From Rhodococcoides corynebacterioides NBRC 14404 (lineage in GTDB: Bacteria > Actinomycetota > Actinomycetes > Mycobacteriales > Mycobacteriaceae): a DNA stretch of 64,000 bases. The notes under the pieces were generated by a model. The model was not told the DNA's origin and ran no database searches. It saw nothing but the letters and a program-made list of their open reading frames with translations. Of this stretch, positions 38,844-47,179 are shown one piece after another. Position numbers and translations under genes: made by a program. How positions within the stretch are numbered: the stretch's first letter is position 1; each line of letters opens with the position of its first letter. The stretch is from the NCBI RefSeq assembly GCF_001894765.1, contig NZ_BCWV01000005.1, positions 248,001 to 312,000 of the forward strand. The letters run 5' to 3'.

Positions 38844-40372
38844 CGATCACCCTCCGTTCTGGTGTTGAGGACGTTCACTCCGCGGAACAGCGCGGCCGGG
38901 CACCCGTGGGACACGGCCGCGACCTGACCGGGCTGAGCCTTGCCGCAGTTGAAGGCGCCGCCCAGGCGCCACGTCGACGGTCCACCGACCGCCTCCATCG
39001 AGCCCCAGAATTCCGTCGTGGTCGCCTGGTAGGCGAGATCGCGGACCTGCCCCGCCAGCCGACCGTTCTCGATGCGGAAGAACCGCTGGCCGGTGAATTG
39101 GAAGTTGTAGCGCTGCATGTCGATCGACCACGACTTGTCGCCGACGACGTAGACGCCGTGCTCGACGTCGGCGATGAGGTCGTCGACGGTCCGGTCGACC
39201 GCCGGGTCCGGCTGCAGCGACACGTTGGCCATCCGCTGGATCGGCACGTGCTGCGCCGAGTCGGCGTAGGAGCACCCGTTGGACCGGTCCAGACCCAGGC
39301 GGTGGGCGAACACGCGGTCCAGTTGGTAGCCCACCAGCACCCCGTCCCGCACCAGATCCCACGACTGCGCGGCCACTCCGTCGTCGTCCCAGCCCACCGT
39401 GGCCAGGCCGTGCGGTTCGGTGCGGTCGGCGGTGACGTGCATGACCGGACTGCCGTACTGCAGCGTGCCGAGACGATCGGGCGTCGCGAAGGACGTTCCT
39501 GCGTACGCGGCCTCGTAGCCGATGGCGCGGTCGTACTCCGTGGCGTGGCCGATCGACTCGTGGATGGTCAACCACAGGTTGGTCGGATCGATCACCAGAT
39601 CCGTCGGACCCGGCTCGGCCCCCGGCGCGGCGATCTTCTCCCGCAGCCAGTCCGGGATGCGCGCGAGCTCGTCGTCCCAGTCCCACAGGCCGTCCGGTCC
39701 GGCACCGTCGCCCACCAGGTACTCCCAGCCCCGACCCGTCGGGGGAGCGAGCGTGCGCATCGAGTCGAACCCCGTGTCCCCGCCGACGGACACCGCCTCG
39801 AGCTGAGGGTGCAGTCGCACGCGCTGCTGGGTGATGCGGGAGCCGGCCAGGTCGGCGTAGAACGTCTGCTCCTTGACCTGCTGCACCGACGCGGTCACGT
39901 GATCGATGCCGTCCGCCGCGGACAGGCGGGCGGACCAGTCGGCCAGCAGGTCCGTCTTCTCCGCCGTCGGCACGGTGAACGGGTCGATCGCGTAGTCGCT
40001 CACCCGCACGGCGTTCTCGTACACCGGTTCCGGCGCGAGGACGACCGGATCGCGGTTCAGGTCCCGCAACGCCAGCGCGACCCGGACCGCGGCGCTCGCC
40101 ACCGCCACCGCGTCGTCGACGCGGAGCCCGGCGCCGGACGCGAACCCCCACGTGCCGTCCACCACCACGCGGACGGCCAGGCCCACCGCGCGGCCGTCGA
40201 CCGCCGACTGCAGCGCGCCGTCGCGCAGCTGCAGGGACTGCGTGAGCACCCGGTGGACCCGCAGATCGGCGTGCGTGGCGCCCGCGGCGCGCGCCGCGGT
40301 GAGGGCCCCGTCCGCGAGCGCGTGCAAGGGAAGAGCCAGGAAATCGGCGTCGACGTCTCTCACCGACGTCAC
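38840..40372 (-). CDS. tldD: Zinc metalloprotease TldD
   Basis: TldD is the catalytic subunit of the TldD/TldE protease, which in other bacteria matures ribosomal peptides such as microcin B17 and degrades the CcdA antitoxin. The 510-aa protein carries the active-site motif HESIGH at residues 271-276 (HExxxH). The downstream SNGCSYADSAQHVPIQRM supplies the further metal-ligand cysteine. The start is GTG 40372. It lies between a permease and tldE, all on the minus strand and almost without gaps. No ribosomal peptide precursor gene is visible nearby. Confidence 0.92.
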   Translation of the reverse strand: MTSVRDVDADFLALPLHALADGALTAARAAGATHADLRVHRVLTQSLQLRDGALQSAVDGRAVGLAVRVVVDGTWGFASGAGLRVDDAVAVASAAVRVALALRDLNRDPVVLAPEPVYENAVRVSDYAIDPFTVPTAEKTDLLADWSARLSAADGIDHVTASVQQVKEQTFYADLAGSRITQQRVRLHPQLEAVSVGGDTGFDSMRTLAPPTGRGWEYLVGDGAGPDGLWDWDDELARIPDWLREKIAAPGAEPGPTDLVIDPTNLWLTIHESIGHATEYDRAIGYEAAYAGTSFATPDRLGTLQYGSPVMHVTADRTEPHGLATVGWDDDGVAAQSWDLVRDGVLVGYQLDRVFAHRLGLDRSNGCSYADSAQHVPIQRMANVSLQPDPAVDRTVDDLIADVEHGVYVVGDKSWSIDMQRYNFQFTGQRFFRIENGRLAGQVRDLAYQATTTEFWGSMEAVGGPSTWRLGGAFNCGKAQPGQVAAVSHGCPAALFRGVNVLNTRTEGDR

Positions 40373-40373
40373 G

Positions 40374-41150
40374 CTAGCCGAATTGTTGCCAGCCGAGCCG
40401 GATCACGAGGGCCACGACCACCACCAACAGCACGACGCGCACGAAGCCGGCGCCGCGCGCCAGCGCCATCCGCGACCCCACTACCGACCCGACGACGTTC
40501 GCCGCCGCCATGGCGAAGCCCAGCGCCCACAGCACGTCGACCGTCAGCGAGAAGAACGCCAGAGCGCCGAGATTGGACCCCAGGTTGATCACCTTCGCCA
40601 TCGCCGCGCTGCGCACGAACTCCGTGCCGAGCAGCGTGGCGAACGCGATGATGAGGAACGTGCCGGTGCCCGGCCCGAGAATGCCGTCGTAGAACCCGAT
40701 CGCCACCGCCGCCGTGATCACCACCAGCACCACGCGGCGACGGGTCGGCGGCTCGCCGATCACCACCCCCACCGTCGGACGCGCCGTCACCAGGATCGCG
40801 ACGCCGACGAGCACGACCAGCACGATGGGGACGAAGAGGTCCTTGTCGATCAGGCCGACCACCGCGGCCCCGCACGCCGACCCGGCCGCGGCGAGCACGC
40901 CGGCCGGCGCCATCAACCGCCACTGCAGGGGCACCCGGCGCGCGAAGGTCACCACCGCCGCCGACGTGCCCGCCACCGCCGCGAGCTTGTTGGTCGCCAG
41001 GATGGTCTGCTGCGTGGTCGCGGCCGGAGTCACCAGGAGCAGTGCGGGCAGCAGGATCAGCCCGCCACCGCCCACCACGGCGTCCACCCAGCCGGCGGCG
41101 AGGGCGGCCGCGAGCAGAACCGACCAGTCACCGACTCCCATGCCGGCCAT
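40374..41150 (-). CDS. TauE/SafE-family membrane permease
   Basis: The 258-aa protein has about eight hydrophobic helices and the two TauE/SafE repeats: AGWVDAVVGGGGLILLPAL near the N-terminus and AIGFYDGILGPGTGTFLIIA near the middle. The family exports or takes up sulfite, organosulfonates and similar anions, but the substrate here is unknown. It is the first gene of a minus-strand run with tldD and tldE, 1 bp from tldD. The start codon is 26 bp from the divergent kinase gene. Confidence 0.88.
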   Translation of the reverse strand: MAGMGVGDWSVLLAAALAAGWVDAVVGGGGLILLPALLLVTPAATTQQTILATNKLAAVAGTSAAVVTFARRVPLQWRLMAPAGVLAAAGSACGAAVVGLIDKDLFVPIVLVVLVGVAILVTARPTVGVVIGEPPTRRRVVLVVITAAVAIGFYDGILGPGTGTFLIIAFATLLGTEFVRSAAMAKVINLGSNLGALAFFSLTVDVLWALGFAMAAANVVGSVVGSRMALARGAGFVRVVLLVVVVALVIRLGWQQFG

Positions 41151-41176
41151 TCGATCACAGCTAGAGTTCGACCCCG

Positions 41177-42382
41177 ATGCGCCCGCTCACCACCTGGTTC
41201 CGAACCCACCCGTTCGCGGCGGACGGCCTCCTCGCCGCCGCGCTCTTCGCGCTGGAACTCACCGGACTGGCCGGCGTCGGTGAACCGGCGGTCACCGTCG
41301 CCCTCGCACTGGCGCTGGCGACCGCTCTCGCCTGGCGACGCCGCGCTCCGCTGGTGAGCGCCTGGGCGATCTACGCGCTGCTCGTGCTCGGCATCGTCGC
41401 CGACCGCATCGTGCGGTTCTCCGACGCGCCGCCGCCGGGCCAGCTCTTCGCGGTGGTGATGCTCTACACGCTCGTGCTCTACCGGGACCGGCGGCTCGCG
41501 GCGCTGTACGCGGGCGCGCTCCTGGTGGCGGAACTCGCCTCGCGCGTCGTTCTCGGGACGGACTTCGTCTTCACCGCGTTCTTCCTGCTGCTCTACGTAC
41601 TCGCCTGGATCACCGCCGCCTACCTCGGCGCTCGACGCGCCTACATCGCGGAGGTCAGCGCCCGGCTCGCCGTGGCCGAGGCCGACCGTGATCGGCGCGC
41701 CGTCGAGGCCGTCTCGGCGGAACGCACCCGCATCGCTCGTGAGCTCCACGACGTCGTCGCCCACGCCGTCAGCGTCATGATCGTCCAGGCGGACGGGGCC
41801 GGCTACGCCCTCCGCGCGGATCCGGATCGCGCCGAGGCCGCGCTGCGCAACATCTCCACGACGGGCCGGGCGGCCCTCGCCGAACTGCGCCGCACCGTCG
41901 CCCTCCTGCGCACCGACGACGCCACCACCGCCCATCCCGAGTACGGCACGGCTGCCCTCGCCCGCGTCGTCGAGATGATGCGGGCCGCGGGACTGACCGT
42001 CTCGATGGAGATGAGCGGCGACCTCGACGCCGTGCCCCCGTCGATCTCCCTCGGTGTGCACCGCATCGTGCAGGAATCGCTCACCAACGCGCTCCGGCAC
42101 GGCGGGGACCGGCCGCGCGCCGTCGTCGTCGTCACGAGGGCGGACGACGCGGTGACGGTCTCGGTGACCAACACGCCACGACGGCCGGGCGCGACCCCGC
42201 CGCCGGACACGGCGAGGCCGGGCGTCGAACTGAGCGGCACCGGATCGGGATTCGGGGTCATCGGCATGCGGGAGCGGGTGGCCGTACTCGGCGGCGATCT
42301 GCACGCCGGCGACGCGCCCGACGGCGGGTGGGAGGTACGCGCGGTGATCCCGCTCGACCCCGCCGAGCCGACCGCACAGTAG
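41177..42382 (+). CDS. NarL-type sensor histidine kinase
   Basis: This 401-aa membrane kinase has five or six hydrophobic helices in the first 150 residues and no clear extracytoplasmic domain. A HisKA_3 dimerisation helix follows, with the phosphorylated histidine His191 in RIARELHDVVAHAVSVM. The ATPase domain shows VQESLTNALRHGG (N box) and GSGFGVIGMRERV (G box). It pairs with the response regulator 10 bp downstream. A TAGAGT box lies at 41162-41167. The stimulus is unknown; neighbouring membrane genes (permease, fxsA) are possible targets but unproven. Confidence 0.92.
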   Translation: MRPLTTWFRTHPFAADGLLAAALFALELTGLAGVGEPAVTVALALALATALAWRRRAPLVSAWAIYALLVLGIVADRIVRFSDAPPPGQLFAVVMLYTLVLYRDRRLAALYAGALLVAELASRVVLGTDFVFTAFFLLLYVLAWITAAYLGARRAYIAEVSARLAVAEADRDRRAVEAVSAERTRIARELHDVVAHAVSVMIVQADGAGYALRADPDRAEAALRNISTTGRAALAELRRTVALLRTDDATTAHPEYGTAALARVVEMMRAAGLTVSMEMSGDLDAVPPSISLGVHRIVQESLTNALRHGGDRPRAVVVVTRADDAVTVSVTNTPRRPGATPPPDTARPGVELSGTGSGFGVIGMRERVAVLGGDLHAGDAPDGGWEVRAVIPLDPAEPTAQ

Positions 42383-42392
42383 TTTCTCCGCC

Positions 42393-43052
42393 ATGACCGT
42401 CTCGGTGCTCGTGGTCGACGATCAGGAACTGATGCGCATGGGCCTGGCGATGGTGCTCGGCGCGCAGGACGACCTCGAGGTCGTCGGCGACGCCGCGGAC
42501 GGCGCCTCCGCACTCGCCGCCGTCGCCCGCCTGCGACCGGACGTCGTCCTGATGGACGTGCGCATGCCGGGTATCGACGGCGTGACCGCCACCGCCCGCA
42601 TCACCGCGGACTTCCCGGACGTCCGAGTGGTGGTGATGACCACGTTCGATCTCGACGAACACGCCCTCGGCGCCCTCCGCGCGGGAGCCAGCGGGTTCCT
42701 GCTCAAGGACACCCCGCCGGAGGATCTGGTCTCGGCGATCCGCAGCGTGGCGGCCGGGGACGCCGTCGTCTCGCCGCGCGTGACCCGTCGCCTGCTGGGC
42801 AACCTCATCGCCGAGCCGCCCGCCGAACCGCGACCGAGCCCCGAGATCGACTCGTTGACCGACCGGGAACGCGAGGTCCTCCTGCTGATCGCGGCGGGCA
42901 GGTCCAACGCCGAGATCGCAGCCGAGCTGGTGCTGTCGGAGGCCACCGTGAAGACCCACGTGGGCCGCGTCCTGGCGAAACTGGGGTTGCGCGACCGAGT
43001 CCAGGCCGTGGTGCTGGCGTACGAGCGCGGGCTGGTACGGCCGGGTTCGTGA
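42393..43052 (+). CDS. LuxR/NarL-family response regulator
   Basis: The 219-aa regulator has an N-terminal receiver with the acidic pair VVDDQ, the phospho-acceptor Asp55 in VVLMDVRMPGIDGV and a conserved lysine in GFLLKDTPPEDL. The C-terminal LuxR helix-turn-helix reads LTDREREVLLLIAAGRSNAE through EATVKTHVGRVLAKL. It follows the kinase gene closely and is surely its partner. Its target genes cannot be seen here. Confidence 0.95.
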   Translation: MTVSVLVVDDQELMRMGLAMVLGAQDDLEVVGDAADGASALAAVARLRPDVVLMDVRMPGIDGVTATARITADFPDVRVVVMTTFDLDEHALGALRAGASGFLLKDTPPEDLVSAIRSVAAGDAVVSPRVTRRLLGNLIAEPPAEPRPSPEIDSLTDREREVLLLIAAGRSNAEIAAELVLSEATVKTHVGRVLAKLGLRDRVQAVVLAYERGLVRPGS

Positions 43053-43090
43053 CTCGGGAGAAAAAGACGGTGCTCGTGCGTTGATCGGAC

Positions 43091-43651
43091 ATGCCGCTGA
43101 TCACGTTCGTCCTGTACCTCGTGGTGGAGCTCGCTGCCCTGGTGTGGCTGGCCTCGACCGTCGGAATTCTCTGGACCGTGGTGACCGTCCTCGGGTTGTC
43201 CGTCCTCGGCCTGATCGCCATGCGCTCGCAGGGCCGACGCGTGCTCGGGGAGCTGCGCACCGCGAATGCGCGGCGGGTGCGCGGCCCGGCGGACGCGGCG
43301 GCCTCGGCCGGCGCGGTGACCGACGGCGCACTCGTCGCGATCGGGTCGCTGCTCCTGCTGATCCCGGGCCTCGTGTCGTCCGTCCTCGGCCTGCTGCTGA
43401 TGATTCCCCTGACTCGGGCGATCCTGCGGCCCGTGGTGGCGCGGTTCGCCGCGCGCCGCGTCGAGAACCTGGTCGCGTCGGGTCGCCTGGTGACCACGCG
43501 GGGCCGGTTCCGGTCCGGTCACGTCGTCATCGACGGCGACGTGGTGGCCGAGCCGACCGATCCCCGGCCGCGGACGACCCCGCAGGTCGTCGAGGGCCAG
43601 GTCATCGAGGGCACTGTGATCGAGAGCACCCCCCGGCCCGACGCGCGGTGA
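43091..43651 (+). CDS. fxsA: FxsA-family membrane protein
   Basis: The 186-aa protein has two hydrophobic regions, about residues 3-43 and 76-115, the latter being LVAIGSLLLLIPGLVSSVLG with the FxsA signature. A basic cytoplasmic tail rich in VIEG/VIDG repeats follows. FxsA is known for easing F-exclusion of phage T7 in E. coli when overproduced; its normal role is unknown. It sits in the place of M. tuberculosis Rv2053c, close to lnt and rbpA. Confidence 0.88.
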   Translation: MPLITFVLYLVVELAALVWLASTVGILWTVVTVLGLSVLGLIAMRSQGRRVLGELRTANARRVRGPADAAASAGAVTDGALVAIGSLLLLIPGLVSSVLGLLLMIPLTRAILRPVVARFAARRVENLVASGRLVTTRGRFRSGHVVIDGDVVAEPTDPRPRTTPQVVEGQVIEGTVIESTPRPDAR

Positions 43652-43692
43652 CCCGCGGGCGCGCGTCGCGCGCCGACGGGCAGACTGGGCCC

Positions 43693-45273
43693 GTGAGCAC
43701 GCAACTCCTCGTCGGCGGACGGATCTACAGCCCCACCAACCCGGACGCGACGGCGATGGCCGTCACCGACGGCACCGTGTCCTGGATCGGGGAGGACCGG
43801 CCCGGACGCGCCCTGCACCCGGACGCCGAGATCGTCGACCTCGACGGCGCGTTCGTCGCGCCCGCCTTCGTCGACACGCACGTGCACACCACGGCGACCG
43901 GTCTCGCGCTGATCGGACTGGACCTCGGGTCCGCCGTGTCGCTGGCGGAGTGTCTCGACCGGGTCCGTCGGTACGCCGCCGAGCACGCGGACGCCGTGGT
44001 GTGGGGGCAGAACTGGGACGAGACGGCGTGGCCCGAGCAGCGTCCGCCGACCACTGCGGAGCTCGAGGCCGCGGCCCCCGGAAGGGCCGTCTACCTGACG
44101 CGGATCGACGCTCATTCCGCTGTGTGCTCGGCCGCGCTCCGGCGCGCCGCCGGGGTGGACGCCGACGCCGATGCTCCGGTCGTCGCGGACGATCACCACG
44201 CCGTCCGCCGTGCCGCACGCGCCATGCTGTCCGCGGCCGACCGTCACCGCGCCCGCGTCGCCGCCCTCGACCTCGCCGCCTCCCACGGCGTGGTGGCGGT
44301 GCACGAGTGCGCCGGGCCGGACATCTCCGGTCTCGCCGACCTGGGGGAGCTGCTCACGGTCGAGCACGGGGTCGAGGTCCGCGCCTACTGGGGTGAGGCG
44401 GTCCGCACGGCCGACGACGCGCGGGACCTGCTCGCCGCGACCGGAGCCCACGCTCTGGGCGGGGACCTCTTCGTCGACGGGTCGATCGGGTCGCACACCG
44501 CGTGGCTGCACGCGCCGTACGCCGACGCGGAGGGACACGGTCTGTCCTTCCTCGACGCCGACGCGATCGCGGCACACCTCGCGGCCTGCACCGAAGCCCG
44601 GATCCAGGCCGGATTCCACGTGATCGGCGATGCCGCCACGAGTGCCGTCGTCGAGGCGATCGAGCGGGTCGCCACCGACCTCGGCGGACCCGCCGTCGCC
44701 GGTCGGGGACACCGCCTCGAACACCTCGAGATGGTCACCCCCGAGCACGCCGCCGTCCTGGGTGCTCGCGGAGTCATCGCGAGCGTGCAGCCGGTCTTCG
44801 ACGCCTACTGGGGCGGCGAGCACGGGATGTACGCGACCCGACTCGGAGCCGACCGCGCCCGGGCACTCAACCCGCTGTCCCTCCTGGCCTCCTCGGGTGT
44901 GTCCCTCGCGCTCGGGTCCGACTCCCCGGTGACCCCGCTCGATCCGTGGGCCGGCATCCGGGCCGCCGTCCACCACCGGACCGAGGGGAGCGCCATCTCC
45001 CCGCGCGCGGCCTTCGCCGCCGCCACCCGCGGCGCCTGGCGTGCCGGCGGAGTCCGCGACGGTGTCGCCGGCACGCTGGTGGCCGGTGCGCCCGCGAGCT
45101 ACGCGGTGTGGGACGTCGACGAGCTGGTGGTCAGCGCCCCGAAGGACTCGGTGCAGCGGTGGTCCACCGACCCCCGCTCGCGCGTACCCGCGCTGCCGCG
45201 ACTCGACGACGACGCGCGCGCCCCGCGCTGCCTCCGGACGGTCCACCGCGGAGTCACGGTGTTCGCCTCGTGA
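43693..45273 (+). CDS. YtcJ-like amidohydrolase
   Basis: This 526-aa metal-dependent hydrolase belongs to the amidohydrolase_3 family. The metal-binding HxH is in APAFVDTHVHTTATG. Later ligands lie in VIGDAATSAV, GHRLEHLEMV and LGSDSPVTPLDPW, giving a complete TIM-barrel set. The substrate, an amide or cyclic amide, is unknown. I chose GTG 43693, which gives the normal N-terminal beta-sandwich start LLVGGRIYSP. The open frame upstream overlaps fxsA and is a shadow. The last bases overlap the lnt start by 4 bp. Confidence 0.88.
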   Translation: MSTQLLVGGRIYSPTNPDATAMAVTDGTVSWIGEDRPGRALHPDAEIVDLDGAFVAPAFVDTHVHTTATGLALIGLDLGSAVSLAECLDRVRRYAAEHADAVVWGQNWDETAWPEQRPPTTAELEAAAPGRAVYLTRIDAHSAVCSAALRRAAGVDADADAPVVADDHHAVRRAARAMLSAADRHRARVAALDLAASHGVVAVHECAGPDISGLADLGELLTVEHGVEVRAYWGEAVRTADDARDLLAATGAHALGGDLFVDGSIGSHTAWLHAPYADAEGHGLSFLDADAIAAHLAACTEARIQAGFHVIGDAATSAVVEAIERVATDLGGPAVAGRGHRLEHLEMVTPEHAAVLGARGVIASVQPVFDAYWGGEHGMYATRLGADRARALNPLSLLASSGVSLALGSDSPVTPLDPWAGIRAAVHHRTEGSAISPRAAFAAATRGAWRAGGVRDGVAGTLVAGAPASYAVWDVDELVVSAPKDSVQRWSTDPRSRVPALPRLDDDARAPRCLRTVHRGVTVFAS

Positions 45274-46850
45274 CGGTGCTCGTCCGACTGCTCGGGTCCG
45301 CCGCGGCCGGGGTCGTCCTGTTCCTGTCCTTCCCGCCTCGCACCCTCTGGTTCCTCGCTCCGGTGGCCGTCGCCCTGGTCGTCCTGAGCCTCACCGTGCC
45401 CGGACGCGACGGGCGTACGCCGGGACTGCGCGCGGGCGCGTCGATCGGAGCCGTGTTCGGTCTCGGGTTCTTCCTGCCGCTGTTGCCGTGGATCGGGGAG
45501 TACGTCGGTCCGGTGCCGTGGATCGCGCTCTCGGTCGCGGAATCGGTGTTCGTCGCCCTCTTCGGGCTGGCCGTCGTCCTCGTGGCCCGGGTGCCGCTCG
45601 CGCCGCTCTGGATCGCGGCCGCCTGGTCCGCCACCGAGTGGCTGCGCAGCACCGTGCCGTTCGGCGGGTTCCCCTGGGGCCGACTGGCATTCGGGCAGTC
45701 CGAGTCGGTGCTGCTGCCGATCGCGTCGGTGGGCGGAGCCCCGCTGCTCTCGTTCGCGGTGGCCCTGGTCGGCACTGCCCTCGCGGCCGCGGTGACCGCC
45801 CTTCTCGGCGGCGCGCGCCGACGCGTCGTGGCCGCGGGCCTGATCGCGGCGGTCGCGATTCCCGCGGTCGGCCTCGCGCTGCGTCCGACGCTCGCCGGCC
45901 CGACGGACGGTGACCGCACGGTCGTCGTCGCCGCGATCCAGGGCAGCGTGCCGCGACTGGGGCTGGACTTCAACGCGCAACGACGCCAGGTGCTCGACAA
46001 CCACGTCCGGGAAACCCTGCGCCTCGCCGACGAGGTCGACGCCGGGCGCAGTCCGCGCCCCGACGTGGTCGTGTGGCCGGAGAACGCGTCGGACGTCGAT
46101 CCCACGCGGGACCGCACCGCCGCGGACGAGATCTCCGCTGCGTCCGTTCGAATCGGCGCGCCGATCCTGGTCGGTGCGGTGCTCGCCAACCCGGACGGCA
46201 CCAGCACCAACTCGGTGCTGGTGTGGGACGGTGCGGCCGGGCCGGGGGAGCGGCACGACAAGAAGATCGTGCAGCCGTTCGGCGAGTACCTGCCGTACCG
46301 GAGCTTCTTCCGGCTGTTCTCCTCCTACGCGGACTCCGCCGGCAACTTCGTCCCCGGTAGCGGTGACGGCGTGGTGCACACTCCCGTGTCCGCCGGATCC
46401 GATGCGGTGGCGCTCGCCGTCGGAGTGGCCACCTGCTACGAGGTGGCCTTCGACCGAGCCCCCGCGGAGGCGGTGGCGGCCGGCGCACAGATCCTCGCGG
46501 TCCCCACCAACAACGCCACCTTCGGTGACACCGAGATGACCTATCAGCAGCTGGCGATGTCGCGCGTGCGGGCGGTCGAGCACTCCCGGACCGTGGTGGT
46601 GGCGGCGACCAGCGGCGTGAGCGCGATCGTCGCTCCGGACGGAACGGTGACGTCGCGCACCGGACTGTTCGACGCCGACCACCTCGTGGCCACCGTCGGC
46701 GTTCGCTCCACCACCACTCCGGCGACCACGTGGGGCGCCCGAATCGAGGCCCTGCTGGTGGTCGTCGGTGCTGCGGCGGCCGTCGTCGGTGCCGCGCGGA
46801 CGGTGCGACGCCGGCGAGAACAGGGACAGGGTCCGAACACGGACGACTAG
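45270..46850 (+). CDS. lnt: Apolipoprotein N-acyltransferase Lnt
   Basis: Lnt adds the third acyl chain to the N-terminal cysteine of lipoproteins. The 526-aa protein has about six N-terminal membrane helices (to about 205), then a nitrilase domain facing the cell exterior, and a last helix (about 492-512). The catalytic triad is visible: Glu271 in VVWPENASD, the lysine pair 331-332 in HDKKIVQPFGEYLP and Cys389 in GVATCYEVAFD. In M. tuberculosis Lnt is fused to the mannosyltransferase Ppm1; here the protein stops after Lnt and no ppm gene follows. The GTG start overlaps the amidohydrolase stop. Confidence 0.95.
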   Translation: MTVLVRLLGSAAAGVVLFLSFPPRTLWFLAPVAVALVVLSLTVPGRDGRTPGLRAGASIGAVFGLGFFLPLLPWIGEYVGPVPWIALSVAESVFVALFGLAVVLVARVPLAPLWIAAAWSATEWLRSTVPFGGFPWGRLAFGQSESVLLPIASVGGAPLLSFAVALVGTALAAAVTALLGGARRRVVAAGLIAAVAIPAVGLALRPTLAGPTDGDRTVVVAAIQGSVPRLGLDFNAQRRQVLDNHVRETLRLADEVDAGRSPRPDVVVWPENASDVDPTRDRTAADEISAASVRIGAPILVGAVLANPDGTSTNSVLVWDGAAGPGERHDKKIVQPFGEYLPYRSFFRLFSSYADSAGNFVPGSGDGVVHTPVSAGSDAVALAVGVATCYEVAFDRAPAEAVAAGAQILAVPTNNATFGDTEMTYQQLAMSRVRAVEHSRTVVVAATSGVSAIVAPDGTVTSRTGLFDADHLVATVGVRSTTTPATTWGARIEALLVVVGAAAAVVGAARTVRRRREQGQGPNTDD

Positions 46851-47179
46851 TACTCCTCGGACGTCGTTCGGTCTCCGTTCGTGTAACAATTCCCCAGTCG
46901 AATCCGACGAAATAAGTGAGATGTCACCAATCCATCGCCCCGCCCGGCGCGAATTACCGACCAAGAGTCCTGTTACCGCCGACGGGGAGAACGACATCCG
47001 ATAACGCAGCCTGCACACCAGAGCCAGCACCACCACACGTACGGAGCGACCACGGTCGGGGACACCGAGTCACACGTACTTCGCCGGCCGCGCCGCGCGC
47101 TGCCGGCGAACCACTGCCCGATTCTCGGTGAGATGTGTGTGTCGCTCGTCGTATTCGACGAGCGAACGGAGCATGTCCG
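46851..47179 (+). promoter_or_regulatory. Intergenic leader region before the NRPS gene
   Basis: This 329-bp gap is the only long non-coding stretch in the window. Its first part (about 46880-46925) is less GC-rich than the surroundings and probably holds the promoter, although I cannot pick a firm -10/-35 pair. Two hairpins lie further down: 47080-47088 with 47102-47110 (9 bp, perfect) and 47142-47151 with 47156-47165 (10 bp, perfect, TATT loop). A 27-codon open frame begins at ATG 46921, and a 16-codon one runs from ATG 47133 to a stop that overlaps the NRPS start. No IdeR/DtxR-type iron box is visible. Confidence 0.5.
47142..47165 (+). promoter_or_regulatory. 10-bp hairpin just before the NRPS ribosome site
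   Basis: A perfect 10-bp stem with a TATT loop ends only 2 bp before the CGGAG-like ribosome site of the NRPS gene. It could affect translation or be an operator for a dimeric protein. No role is known. Confidence 0.5.

Noticed and set aside
43659..43675. GC palindrome after fxsA as a possible terminator.
   Set aside because: The stem would be about 6 bp with alternating GC and no clear loop; too weak and common at this GC content.
46921..47004. A 27-codon open frame (ATG 46921) in the NRPS leader.
   Set aside because: Only a weak ribosome site and no recognisable features; it may be chance, so it is mentioned only within the leader entry.
46851..47179. Search for an IdeR/DtxR iron box that would support a siderophore role for the NRPS.
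   Set aside because: No 19-bp palindrome of the TTAGGTTAGGCTAACCTAA type or a close variant is visible, so iron control is unsupported.
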